A stretch of 24,757 bases of DNA from Acetatifactor sp. (GTDB lineage Bacteria; Bacillota; Clostridia; Lachnospirales; Lachnospiraceae). Position 1 is the first letter of the stretch, and every line of letters starts with the position of its first letter. Where the stretch lies: positions 1 through 24,757 of the forward strand of contig JAEDMI010000011.1 of the NCBI GenBank assembly GCA_016303085.1, read 5' to 3'. The translations under genes were made by a program, and so were the position numbers. The notes under the pieces are model-generated. The model was not told where the DNA came from and did not search any database. It saw only the letters and a program-made list of their open reading frames with translations. Shown here piece by piece: positions 1-7,298 of the stretch.

Positions 1-1206
1 GTGAGGTGGCATATTGTCCGCAAAAAGGCTTCCAATGTAAATGCCTATGTACATGAGGATGTAGCCGGAATCAGGGTGGTACAGAGCCTGAATGCCGCAA
101 AGGAAACAAAGGCTCAGTTTGACGAACTTGCCGATGAACAGTGTGCAGCCTTTATTCATGCCTGCCGTGCGGCGGATCTCTTTTTCCCTATCATAGACAC
201 ATCCTGGGGAATCAGTCTGATGATGCTGTATCTGGTAGGTGTAAAAATCATCGGTGCTCCCACCGTTACTCTGGGCGTGCTGATGGCGTTCGGCTCCTAT
301 ACCACTATGTTCTGGCAGCCCATTGCAAACTTAAGCACCTTCTTCAACCAGCTGGTGACCAATCTTTCCGCAGCAGAGCGTGTGTTTGACATTCTCGATA
401 CGGAGCCTGAAATCAAAGATGCTCCCGATGCGGGAGAACTGCCGGAAATCACGGGAAGGGTAACCTTTGAAAATGTTTCCTTCACTTATGACGAGGGTAC
501 GGAGAATGAGACAAAGGTGTTGGATAATGTAAGTTTCAGCGTGGCACCCGGAGAAACCATTGCACTGGTAGGTCCTACCGGGGCAGGAAAGACCACCATC
601 GTCAATCTGATCAGCAGATTTTATGATATCCAACAGGGAACCATTGCCATTGACGGATATGATCTGAAAAAGGTAAAAATCAATTCCCTGCGCAAGCAGA
701 TGGGTGTCATGACACAGGATAATTTTATTTTCCACGGAACTGTACGGGATAACATTGCTTACGGAAAGCTGGATGCCACGGACGAGGAAATCATTGCCGC
801 AGCCAAGGCAGTAAATGCCCATGACTTCATCATGAAAATGGAAAAGGGCTACAATACGGAACTGAAGGAGCAGGGTGCAGGACTGTCCATCGGACAGAGA
901 CAGCTCATTGCCTTTGCCAGAACCATGGTTTCCCGGCCCAGAGTCCTGATTTTGGATGAGGCAACTTCCAGCATTGATACCCACACGGAGATTCTGGTAC
1001 AGAAGGGAATCGAAGCATTGCTCCACGGAAGAACCAGCTTTGTCATTGCCCACAGACTTTCCACCATCCAGAACGCGGACCGTATCTTTGTGATTAACGA
1101 CGGCGGTATCGTAGAGCAGGGTTCTCCTGCTGAGTTGATGGAGAAAAAAGGATTCTATTATAATTTGTACATGGCTCAGTTTACCGGGACAGAAGCAAGT
1201 GCATAA
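1..1206 (+). CDS. ABC transporter ATP-binding/permease protein, 5' truncated by window edge
   Basis: This is the C-terminal part of an ABCB/MsbA-LmrA-type half transporter, an ATP-driven exporter in the cytoplasmic membrane. The visible 401 residues start inside the transmembrane domain: residues 1-130 include the last membrane helices and the typical 'NAYVHEDVAGIRVVQ' loop. A complete nucleotide-binding domain follows. Walker A (GPTGAGKTT) is at about residues 191-199, the signature (LSIGQRQ) at about 295-301, Walker B (RVLILDEA) at about 314-321 with D319/E320, and the switch histidine H351 lies in 'VIAHRLST'. Usual family length is about 580-630 aa, so roughly 200 residues lie outside the window. 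The GTG at base 1 is only the first in-frame codon, not a supported start. The signature has Ile in place of the usual second Gly, which is common in this subfamily. Such genes often come in pairs, so a partner may lie upstream. The substrate cannot be read from the sequence. Confidence 0.95.
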   Translation: MRWHIVRKKASNVNAYVHEDVAGIRVVQSLNAAKETKAQFDELADEQCAAFIHACRAADLFFPIIDTSWGISLMMLYLVGVKIIGAPTVTLGVLMAFGSYTTMFWQPIANLSTFFNQLVTNLSAAERVFDILDTEPEIKDAPDAGELPEITGRVTFENVSFTYDEGTENETKVLDNVSFSVAPGETIALVGPTGAGKTTIVNLISRFYDIQQGTIAIDGYDLKKVKINSLRKQMGVMTQDNFIFHGTVRDNIAYGKLDATDEEIIAAAKAVNAHDFIMKMEKGYNTELKEQGAGLSIGQRQLIAFARTMVSRPRVLILDEATSSIDTHTEILVQKGIEALLHGRTSFVIAHRLSTIQNADRIFVINDGGIVEQGSPAELMEKKGFYYNLYMAQFTGTEASA

Positions 1207-1216
1207 AACAGCGTCA

Positions 1217-1256
1217 AAGCCCCGAAAGTTACCTGATAAGGTGACTTTCGGGGCTT
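1217..1256 (+). terminator. hairpin after the ABC transporter gene, probable terminator
   Basis: A 16-bp stem with one G-U pair (1217-1232 with 1241-1256) encloses an 8-nt loop, starting 11 nt after the ABC transporter stop codon. The arms read aagccccgaaag...ctttcggggctt. The sequence after it is only mildly T-rich (cattatcg), so it may be a weak or T-poor intrinsic terminator, or a 3'-end stabilising hairpin. Confidence 0.6.
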
Positions 1257-1264
1257 CATTATCG

Positions 1265-1310
1265 TAAAACGGACAAAAACGGAATAAAACGGTTGAATAA
1301 CGGAATAAAG
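1265..1310 (+). repeat. degenerate short direct repeats of AACGGAATAA type
   Basis: This stretch repeats a core of the form (A)AACGGA(A)TAA four to five times with small variations and a spacing of roughly 9-13 nt. It directly precedes the possible gene remnant at 1301-1456. No function is evident. It could be slippage-derived low-complexity DNA or a cluster of binding sites. Confidence 0.35.
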
Positions 1311-1456
1311 ATGATTACGCTCCTCATATACAGCCCTTGAGCGGGAAACTGGGACTGGCTCTTTATGACGGAGAATTACAGATTGATTTGGACGAAGTGG
1401 CATCCCTGATACAGGATTATCCCGAGGGGGACGGGAATAATTCAGAACTTGCATAA
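1301..1456 (+). pseudogene. possible 3' remnant of a protein gene, no start codon
   Basis: One frame is open from just after a TAA at 1298-1300 to TAA at 1454-1456. It has protein-like composition (about 51 codons, acidic, containing 'LSGKLGLALYDGELQIDL' and 'DEVASLIQDYPEG'). There is no ATG, GTG or TTG with a ribosome binding site near its beginning, and the upstream DNA is repeats. The simplest reading is the decayed tail of a gene whose 5' part has been lost. I do not recognise the family. It could also be chance: a 150-nt open frame is not rare. Its last codons overlap the -35 element of the next gene. Confidence 0.25.
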
Positions 1457-1477
1457 ACATGTGCTTTCCTTTATAAT
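1449..1477 (+). promoter_or_regulatory. sigma-A promoter for the hydratase-sseB operon
   Basis: TTGCAT at 1449-1454 and TATAAT at 1472-1477 are separated by exactly 17 nt, close to the vegetative consensus. Transcription would start near 1484, about 40 nt before the hydratase start codon, with AGGAGG at 1514-1519 in the leader. Confidence 0.75.
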
Positions 1478-1525
1478 GAATACTTGGTAAAAGCGAACAC
1501 ATTCGACAGAAAGAGGAGGAATTTT

Positions 1526-3814
1526 ATGATAGAATTACTGCAGGGAGGAGCCTATCTGGTAAACGGCACGGAAATCATTGCCGACGCACCGGACGCACAG
1601 GCCGCTGTTGAGAGTAAGACAGGAAAGAACATTACAAAAGAAGAAGCGGCAAAGAATACCATAGCTTACGGTATATTGGAGAGCCACAATACTTCCGGCA
1701 ACATGGATAAGCTGAAAATTCGTTTTGATAAACTGACCAGTCATGACATTACTTTTGTGGGTATTATTCAGACAGCAAGAGCGTCAGGGCTTCAAAAATT
1801 TCCTATGCCTTATGTGCTGACAAACTGCCACAACTCTCTCTGCGCGGTGGGCGGTACCATCAATGAGGATGACCACATGTTTGGTCTGACCTGTGCCAAG
1901 AAGTATGGCGGCGTCTATGTGCCTCCTCATCAGGCAGTTATCCATCAGTTTGCAAGAGAGATGCTCGCCGGCGGCGGGAAAATGATTTTGGGTTCCGATT
2001 CCCATACCCGCTACGGTGCACTGGGCACCATGGCCATGGGCGAGGGTGGTCCCGAACTGGTGAAGCAGCTTCTGAATCAGACCTATGATATCAACATGCC
2101 CGGCGTTGTGGGCGTTTACCTGACAGGAGCTCCCGTAAAGGGGGTTGGCCCTCAGGATGTGGCATTGGCAATTATCGGTGCCGTATTCAAAAACGGCTAT
2201 GTGAAGAATAAGGTGATGGAGTTTGTGGGTCCCGGCGTGGCGTCCTTGAGTGCGGATTTTCGTATCGGCATTGATGTCATGACTACCGAGACAACCTGTC
2301 TTTCTTCTATCTGGAAGACAGACAAAGAGATTGAGGAGTTCTACGAAATCCATGGGCGCAAGGACGAGTACAGAGAGCTGAATCCCGGACAGGTGGCATA
2401 TTATGACGGCATGATTTTGGTTGACCTTTCCAAGGTTCGCCCTATGATTGCAATGCCCTTCCATCCCAGCAATACCTATACCATCGAAGAATTGAACGCA
2501 AATCTCATGGATATTTTGGACGAGACGGAGAAGCGGGCGCTGGTAAGTCTTGACGGAGCAGTTGAGTTCAAATTGAAGGACAAGGTAAAGAACGGCAAAT
2601 TCATGGTGGACCAGGGTATTATCGCAGGTTGCGCCGGCGGCGGATTCGAGAATATCTGTGCGGCTGCCGATATCCTGAAGGGCAGATACATCGGTTCCGA
2701 CGGTTTTACCTTAAGTGTATATCCCGCTTCCATGCCCGTATATATGGAGTTGATTAAAAACGGCTGTGCGGCTACGATTATGGAGACGGGTGCAGTCATG
2801 AAGACAGCTTTCTGCGGTCCCTGCTTCGGTGCAGGCGACACACCCGCAAACAATGCTTTCAGTATCCGTCATTCTACCAGAAACTTCCCCAATCGTGAGG
2901 GAAGCAAGCTGCAGAACGGTCAGATTTCCTCTGTTGCCCTGATGGATGCGCGCTCTATTGCGGCTACGGCAGCAAACAGGGGTGTACTGACGCCCGCTAC
3001 GGATTTTGACGGAGAAATCGGAAAATACAAGTATCATTTCGACAGCAATATTTATGCAAACCGCGTATTTGACTCCCACGGTGTTGCTGAACCGGACACG
3101 GAAATTCACTTCGGACCAAACATCAAGGACTGGCCTGCCATGGGTGAACTGCCGGAGAATCTGGTATTGCAGGTTGTCAGCGAGATTCATGACCCTGTGA
3201 CCACCACGGACGAGTTGATTCCTTCCGGAGAAACTTCATCGTATCGTTCCAATCCGCTGGGACTGGCTGAGTTTACCTTAAGCCGCAAGGACCCCGAGTA
3301 TGTGGGACGTGCCAAGGCAATTCATGTGTTGGAGGAAGAACGTATGAAGGGTGGACATCCCTGCCATGTGTGCCCGGCAATCAAGGATGTGATGAGCCCT
3401 ATCAAAGAGCAGTTCCCGGATGTGAGCCATGTGAACACCGGCTTCGGCTCTACCATCTTTGCGGTGAAGCCCGGAGACGGCTCCGCAAGAGAGCAGGCGG
3501 CCTCCTGCCAGAAGGTGCTGGGCGGCTGGGCGAACATTGCCAATGAGTATGCCACAAAGCGTTACCGCTCCAATCTGATTAACTGGGGAATGCTGCCCTT
3601 CCTGATTGAGGAAGGTGAACTTCCCTTCAAGAATCTTGACTATTTGTTTATCCCCGGCATCAGAAAGGCTGTACAGGACGAAACGGAAGTGATTGAAGCA
3701 TATGTGGTGAAGGACGGCGGGCTTAGGAGGTTTACTTTGAAGCTGGGTGAGCTTACCGGCGAGGAGAGGCAGATTATCCTCAAGGGCTGCCTGATTAATT
3801 ATAACAGAGTGTAG
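1526..3814 (+). CDS. aconitase-family hydratase (YbhJ type)
   Basis: A 762-aa protein of the aconitase superfamily, probably a cytoplasmic [4Fe-4S] hydro-lyase. Length and layout fit the E. coli YbhJ group, whose substrate is not known to me, rather than AcnA/AcnB or LeuC/LeuD. The three cluster-ligand cysteines are visible: C369 in 'IAGCAGGGFENI', then C430 and C433 in 'FCGPCFGAG'. This spacing (61 then 3) matches classical aconitase. 'GSDSHTRYGALG' and 'RNFPNREGSK' are the usual substrate and cluster-proximal motifs. A C-terminal swivelling domain occupies roughly the last 200 residues. I chose ATG 1526 because AGGAGG at 1514-1519 sits 6 nt before it. An in-frame TTG at 1484 coincides with the predicted transcription start, so it is unlikely. 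The gene is first in an operon with the SseB-family gene 9 nt downstream. Confidence 0.9.
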   Translation: MIELLQGGAYLVNGTEIIADAPDAQAAVESKTGKNITKEEAAKNTIAYGILESHNTSGNMDKLKIRFDKLTSHDITFVGIIQTARASGLQKFPMPYVLTNCHNSLCAVGGTINEDDHMFGLTCAKKYGGVYVPPHQAVIHQFAREMLAGGGKMILGSDSHTRYGALGTMAMGEGGPELVKQLLNQTYDINMPGVVGVYLTGAPVKGVGPQDVALAIIGAVFKNGYVKNKVMEFVGPGVASLSADFRIGIDVMTTETTCLSSIWKTDKEIEEFYEIHGRKDEYRELNPGQVAYYDGMILVDLSKVRPMIAMPFHPSNTYTIEELNANLMDILDETEKRALVSLDGAVEFKLKDKVKNGKFMVDQGIIAGCAGGGFENICAAADILKGRYIGSDGFTLSVYPASMPVYMELIKNGCAATIMETGAVMKTAFCGPCFGAGDTPANNAFSIRHSTRNFPNREGSKLQNGQISSVALMDARSIAATAANRGVLTPATDFDGEIGKYKYHFDSNIYANRVFDSHGVAEPDTEIHFGPNIKDWPAMGELPENLVLQVVSEIHDPVTTTDELIPSGETSSYRSNPLGLAEFTLSRKDPEYVGRAKAIHVLEEERMKGGHPCHVCPAIKDVMSPIKEQFPDVSHVNTGFGSTIFAVKPGDGSAREQAASCQKVLGGWANIANEYATKRYRSNLINWGMLPFLIEEGELPFKNLDYLFIPGIRKAVQDETEVIEAYVVKDGGLRRFTLKLGELTGEERQIILKGCLINYNRV

Positions 3815-3823
3815 AAAGGAAGA

Positions 3824-4363
3824 ATGATGGAATTCAATAAATCAGTATCAAATCCCATGTTGATGGGCTGTATTCAGTTGATGAAGGCTGAGGATACTCC
3901 CGAGCATCGCAGCATGTTTGTAGAGGAACTTGTGAAGGCATCTTTTCAGGCTCCGGCAATCATTGAACCTGCGCCGGTACAGGATGCAGAGGGAAGGCTG
4001 ACGATTGCCCCCGGCAGCAAGGTACAGTTTCCCATGCTGGCAACGAAGGACGGAAAGAATTTTTTTATGGGCTTTACCGATTCGGTAGAATATCAAAAGT
4101 GGGCGGAGAGAGACAAGAATCTTCCTTGCTTTGCATTGAGATTTGATGATTATGTAAACATGCTGTTCCGCAAGGATGCGCAGGGGAACGATTGTCCTGC
4201 ATTGGGCATTGTCCTGAATCCCGTGGGTGATAATGTGGTGGTGCCCAAGGAGATGGTAGCCGGAATCATGGCAGCCAGAACCGGACAGCTTCAGCAGATG
4301 GTGGCAAGAAAGGCGGCTGCCAGGAAGGCATCTGAGGAGAACGGTTCGGAAGAAGCAAAATAA
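3824..4363 (+). CDS. SseB-family protein
   Basis: A 179-aa soluble protein with an SseB-like N-terminal domain spanning about residues 10-140: an 'ELVKASFQAPAII' helix, 'FPMLATKDGKNFFMGFTD', then 'GIVLNPVGDNVVVPKEM'. The family takes its name from E. coli SseB (enhanced serine sensitivity); its molecular role is unclear. The C-terminal tail is charged and Ala/Lys/Glu-rich. There are two tandem ATGs (3824 and 3827) after AAAGGA at 3815-3820. Either could be used, and 3827 has the slightly better spacing. The gene lies 9 nt after the aconitase-family gene and is surely cotranscribed. No enzyme motif is visible. Confidence 0.8.
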   Translation: MMEFNKSVSNPMLMGCIQLMKAEDTPEHRSMFVEELVKASFQAPAIIEPAPVQDAEGRLTIAPGSKVQFPMLATKDGKNFFMGFTDSVEYQKWAERDKNLPCFALRFDDYVNMLFRKDAQGNDCPALGIVLNPVGDNVVVPKEMVAGIMAARTGQLQQMVARKAAARKASEENGSEEAK

Positions 4364-4373
4364 CAGCAGTGGC

Positions 4374-4400
4374 TAAAGTTCATAAAGATTGTGTCGATAT
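4374..4400 (+). promoter_or_regulatory. sigma-28 (SigD)-like promoter for the EF-hand-like gene
   Basis: TAAA at 4374-4377, a 15-nt spacer and GTCGATAT at 4393-4400 match the flagellar sigma consensus TAAA-N15-GCCGATAT at 11 of 12 positions with exact spacing. The start point would be near 4407, giving a leader of about 150 nt. A similar site precedes the minus-strand gene 21575-22198. Confidence 0.65.
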
Positions 4401-4448
4401 ATCATGTACAGGGAAGCGGTTCGGCCAACCGTTACCGAGTACATGATA
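4400..4448 (+). repeat. long-range inverted repeat with inner hairpin overlapping the -10 element
   Basis: tatcatgtac (4400-4409) is perfectly complementary to gtacatgata (4439-4448). Inside, 4415-4421 pairs with 4427-4433 around the loop CGGCC. The outer left arm begins at the last base of the sigma-28-like -10, so RNA starting near 4407 keeps only a few bases of it, while read-through RNA from the hydratase-sseB operon would form it fully. The stretch 4406-4417 (gtacagggaagc) resembles the CsrA site consensus RUACARGGAUGU. I could not match the fold to a riboswitch class I know. Confidence 0.5.
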
Positions 4449-4460
4449 GAGGCACCACGG

Positions 4461-4509
4461 ATGGTATTTGTGTCGGGAACGGATTTTCCTGCGCGAATGC
4501 CATTTTTTT
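4461..4509 (+). terminator. intrinsic terminator in the leader of the EF-hand-like gene
   Basis: An imperfect stem of about 18 bp (4461-4479 with 4486-4503, several G-U pairs and one bulged T) has a 6-nt loop CGGATT and is followed by seven T (4503-4509). It lies after the sseB stop and also downstream of the sigma-28-like promoter. It could therefore end the upstream operon, attenuate the downstream gene, or do both. Confidence 0.75.
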
Positions 4510-4558
4510 ATAGCTGCAGCGAGAAGTAAAACGGGTGTCTCAAGAAGGAGTATAGAAT

Positions 4559-5737
4559 TTGAGAATTGATTCCAGTACAGTAGGAATGGAATCCGCCAGA
4601 AGCTACAGGGCTTCTAACACAACAGTCAGACATTTTTCCATAACGGATTATCAGGAGGGGCTGACAAAGGGAAACGGGTCTTTGAATGCTGCAATCGGCG
4701 GCAACACGGAAAATACCGCGAATGCAGAGGAAAATCAGTCGGGAGAGCAGACGGACAGTACTGCAAAAGCCGTTACCACAATGCAGGATTGGCAGACAAG
4801 ATTTCAGACGGGCACAGCGAATGTGTCCATACGGAGCACAGTCAGTCAAACCTTTATGGAGATTCGGGAGCAGACCATCAGGTATATTTTTGATTTATTG
4901 TTTGCTGCCGGACGAAGTCAATTGAGCAAATGGAGGCAGGCAAACGGAATAGATTCGGAGAGTACGCAGAGTCCTCAGAATACGCAGAGTGGCAATGTTC
5001 AGACCGGTGCAGACGGCTTACTGACAATGAAGCCCCGAACACTGACCACCAGTTTGAGGGTGCTCAATTACAGTCAGGAAACCTTTTTTGAGGAGACCGA
5101 GAGCACAAGCTTTTCCACAGTGGGGACCGTCAGGACTGCTGACGGCAGAGAAATCAACTTTAACGTCAATGTAGGTATGAGCCGGGAGTTTCAGGAGTAT
5201 TATAGGGATGATTTGGAGCTTGCATCCTTTACCATGTGTGACCCTTTAGTCATCAACCTGGATACGGATGTGGCACAGCTGCAGGATCAGACTTTTTACT
5301 TCGATATTGACGCGGATGGGAAACCGGACGAGGTATCACAGCTGGGAACCGGCAGCGGCTATCTGGCATTGGATAAAAACGGTGACGGCTCTGTCAATGA
5401 CGGCAGTGAGCTGTTCGGCACGGCAAGCGGAAACGGTTTCGCGGATTTGGCAAAATATGACGAGGACGGAAACGGTTGGATTGACGAGAATGATGCGGTC
5501 TGGGAAAAGCTGAAAATTTGGGCGAAAGACCAAAACGGAAACGATGTGCTGTACCGCTTGGCAGATAAGGGAGTAGGTGCTATCTGCCTACAGAATGCCT
5601 CCACGGACTTTACGCAAAAGGGATTGAGAGGACAGACACTGGGAGCAGTGAGGAGCACGGGAGTATTCCTGTACGAGAACGGAAATGTGGGAACTGTGCA
5701 GCATGTTGATGTTGCAAAATATTATAAAGAAGCGTAG
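4559..5737 (+). CDS. uncharacterised protein with EF-hand-like calcium loops
   Basis: A 392-aa protein without signal peptide or membrane helix. The N-terminal 150 residues are low in complexity (Ser/Thr/Asn/Gln-rich), with a short helical stretch near 100-120. From about 245 it carries acidic Ca2+-type loops: 'DIDADGKPD' (249-257), 'DKNGDGSVNDGSE' (272-284) and 'DEDGNGWIDEND' (301-312). Between them lies the 'GSELFGTASGNGFADLAKYD' stretch that I associate with large EF-hand/VCBS-type hypothetical proteins of many motile bacteria. The start is TTG 4559, preceded by AAGGAG at 4545-4550 with 8-nt spacing; no ATG with a ribosome site exists nearby. A sigma-28-like promoter, a structured leader and a terminator lie upstream, suggesting motility-linked expression. 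Function unknown. Calcium binding is inferred from the loops only. Confidence 0.8.
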   Translation: MRIDSSTVGMESARSYRASNTTVRHFSITDYQEGLTKGNGSLNAAIGGNTENTANAEENQSGEQTDSTAKAVTTMQDWQTRFQTGTANVSIRSTVSQTFMEIREQTIRYIFDLLFAAGRSQLSKWRQANGIDSESTQSPQNTQSGNVQTGADGLLTMKPRTLTTSLRVLNYSQETFFEETESTSFSTVGTVRTADGREINFNVNVGMSREFQEYYRDDLELASFTMCDPLVINLDTDVAQLQDQTFYFDIDADGKPDEVSQLGTGSGYLALDKNGDGSVNDGSELFGTASGNGFADLAKYDEDGNGWIDENDAVWEKLKIWAKDQNGNDVLYRLADKGVGAICLQNASTDFTQKGLRGQTLGAVRSTGVFLYENGNVGTVQHVDVAKYYKEA

Positions 5738-5740
5738 ACT

Positions 5741-5766
5741 GACAGGGAGGCGAAAGCTTCCCTGTC
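5741..5766 (+). terminator. GAAA-capped hairpin after the EF-hand-like gene
   Basis: An 11-bp stem with one G-U pair (5741-5751 with 5756-5766) is closed by a GAAA tetraloop, 3 nt after the stop codon. The downstream sequence (ttcgcg) lacks a T tract, so it is a probable but not canonical terminator. Confidence 0.55.
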
Positions 5767-5853
5767 TTCGCGTATAAAAAGAGGAATATCCGTTTCGCCG
5801 GTTGACCTTACGAAACGACGAAAAGGAACAGGGCAGCTTAAGAATAGAATAAA

Positions 5854-7233
5854 ATGAAAATATTTGGGAAATTATATGATAAAAATAAGATAGATTATGA
5901 AACGATGTTGTATCCGCCCAAGGCCATGTTTACCCTGCTGATTCCCATCGTCATTGAACAGCTTTTAAATTCCTTCATGGGTATGGTGGATACCATGATG
6001 GTCAGCAACGTTGGAGGCGAAGCCATCTCCGCAGTGTCTCTGGTGGACTCGGTGAACAATCTGGTAATTCAGGTGTTTGCAGCCATGGCATCCGGTGCTG
6101 CCATCATCTGCTCCCAGTATCTGGGACATCGTGACAGGGATGGAAGCAACAGAGCGGCGCGACAGGTTGTCCTGACCGTGTTTGTCATCTCAGTATCCCT
6201 GACAGCCTTCGGCTTGATTTTCAGAAAACCCATGCTGCGGTTTGTTTTCGGTCAAATCGAACCGGGAGTCATGGATAAAGCCATGAGCTATTTTCTGGTG
6301 ACAGTTTTATCTTATCCGTTTTTGGCTCTTTTTAATGCGGGGGCAGCTTTCTTCCGGGCAGGAGGGAATTCCCGCTTTCCCATGAAAGTATCCGTCATTT
6401 CCAATGTATTAAACATAGTAGGAAACGCAGTACTCATCTTCGGATTTGGGATGGGAGTTGTGGGAGCGGCGCTGTCAACACTTGCTTCCAGAGCCTTTTG
6501 CGCTGTGGCCATTTTGACTTATCTGCGGAAGGACAGGCAGGATATCGTGTTGCGGGACTATGCGAAAATACGCCCTGATCTCCCGCTGATTATGAAGATT
6601 CTGGCAATCGGTATTCCCTCCGGTGTGGAGAACGGTATGTTTCAGTTCGGAAAACTTGCCATCCAGTCTACGGTTTCCACCATGGGAACCGATGCAATCG
6701 CCGCCCAGGCCATGACAAATATCATGGAGATGGTAAACGGTATCTTCGGCGTAGGTGTGGGCATCGGACTGATGACTATGGTGGGTCAGGCATTGGGAGC
6801 AGGAAGACAGGAGGAGGCAAAATATTATATTGTCAAATGCACGAAAATCGGTCTTGCGGGGATTCTGGTTTCCTGTCTGGCTGTTTTTGGGTTGGCGAAG
6901 CCTATCATATGGCTTGCGGGAATGGAGCCGGTCAGTGCCCGGCTGTGCCTTGAGATGGTCGCTGCAATTACTGTGGCTAAGCCTCTGTTTTGGGCGTTTT
7001 CCTTTATTCCCGCCTACGGTATGCGGGCAGCGGGAGATGTACGGTTTTCCATGCTTACCTCCACACTTACCATGTGGTGCCTGAGAGTGGCACTGTGCAT
7101 TTTCCTGGTTAAAACCTATCACATGGGACCGATGGCGGTGTGGTACGGTATGTTTACGGATTGGGCTGTGAGAGGCATTGTGTTCTTCTGCCGGTTTCGG
7201 AGCGGCAGGTGGCTGCAGAAGAGAGTCATTTAG
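5854..7233 (+). CDS. MATE-family efflux transporter
   Basis: A 459-aa polytopic membrane protein of the multidrug and toxin extrusion family, expected to export cationic drugs or metabolites by Na+ or H+ antiport. The two MatE repeats are visible. The first begins 'LLIPIVIEQLLNSFMGMVDT' near residue 30, with 'GGEAISAVSLVDS' after it. The second begins with 'ILAIGIPSGVENGMFQFGK' near 250, followed by 'GTDAIAAQAMTNIM'. About 12 hydrophobic segments fit the family, as does the length. The start is bounded by an in-frame TAG at 5845-5847, so ATG 5854 is the first possible ATG although its Shine-Dalgarno is weak. It stands alone between a hairpin upstream and the SpoIIQ-like gene 65 nt downstream. 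Substrate unknown. Confidence 0.9.
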   Translation: MKIFGKLYDKNKIDYETMLYPPKAMFTLLIPIVIEQLLNSFMGMVDTMMVSNVGGEAISAVSLVDSVNNLVIQVFAAMASGAAIICSQYLGHRDRDGSNRAARQVVLTVFVISVSLTAFGLIFRKPMLRFVFGQIEPGVMDKAMSYFLVTVLSYPFLALFNAGAAFFRAGGNSRFPMKVSVISNVLNIVGNAVLIFGFGMGVVGAALSTLASRAFCAVAILTYLRKDRQDIVLRDYAKIRPDLPLIMKILAIGIPSGVENGMFQFGKLAIQSTVSTMGTDAIAAQAMTNIMEMVNGIFGVGVGIGLMTMVGQALGAGRQEEAKYYIVKCTKIGLAGILVSCLAVFGLAKPIIWLAGMEPVSARLCLEMVAAITVAKPLFWAFSFIPAYGMRAAGDVRFSMLTSTLTMWCLRVALCIFLVKTYHMGPMAVWYGMFTDWAVRGIVFFCRFRSGRWLQKRVI

Positions 7234-7245
7234 AAGTAAATGGCT

Positions 7246-7273
7246 GAATACTTTCCTTCATTTCGGGAAAAAT
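7246..7273 (+). promoter_or_regulatory. candidate forespore (sigma-F/G-like) promoter
   Basis: GAATA (7246-7250) and GGGAAAAAT (7265-7273) fit the forespore-sigma patterns GHATR and GGnnAnAnT. The spacer is 14 nt, one shorter than usual. The predicted start near 7280 leaves only the Shine-Dalgarno and ATG 7299 on the RNA. A forespore promoter would suit a SpoIIQ-like gene, but the motif is short and degenerate and may be chance. Confidence 0.3.
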
Positions 7274-7293
7274 GATGGTGAAAGGAAGGAAAG
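7251..7293 (+). promoter_or_regulatory. hairpin occluding the Shine-Dalgarno of the SpoIIQ-like gene
   Basis: ctttccttc (7251-7259) is a perfect 9-bp complement of gaaggaaag (7285-7293), which contains nearly all of the GGAAGG ribosome site (7284-7289) for ATG 7299. The loop is 25 nt. The left arm would be absent from RNA started at the candidate sporulation promoter, near 7280. Confidence 0.4.
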
Positions 7294-7298
7294 CAGCC

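Noticed and set aside
331..1053. Long minus-strand open frame of 240 codons opposite the ABC transporter
   Set aside because: Shadow of a certain coding region; low-quality composition (Cys/His/Ser-rich) and no ribosome site.
1484..1525. TTG start extending the hydratase by 14 residues
   Set aside because: It coincides with the predicted transcription start and has no ribosome site; ATG 1526 has a perfect AGGAGG.
4400..4509. c-di-GMP (GEMM) or guanidine riboswitch
   Set aside because: The conserved core sequences of these classes are not present; only general hairpins and a terminator are seen.
5770..5812. Third sigma-28 promoter before the MATE gene
   Set aside because: A TAAA and a GCCGGTTG occur but the spacing is 18 and the -10 match is poor.
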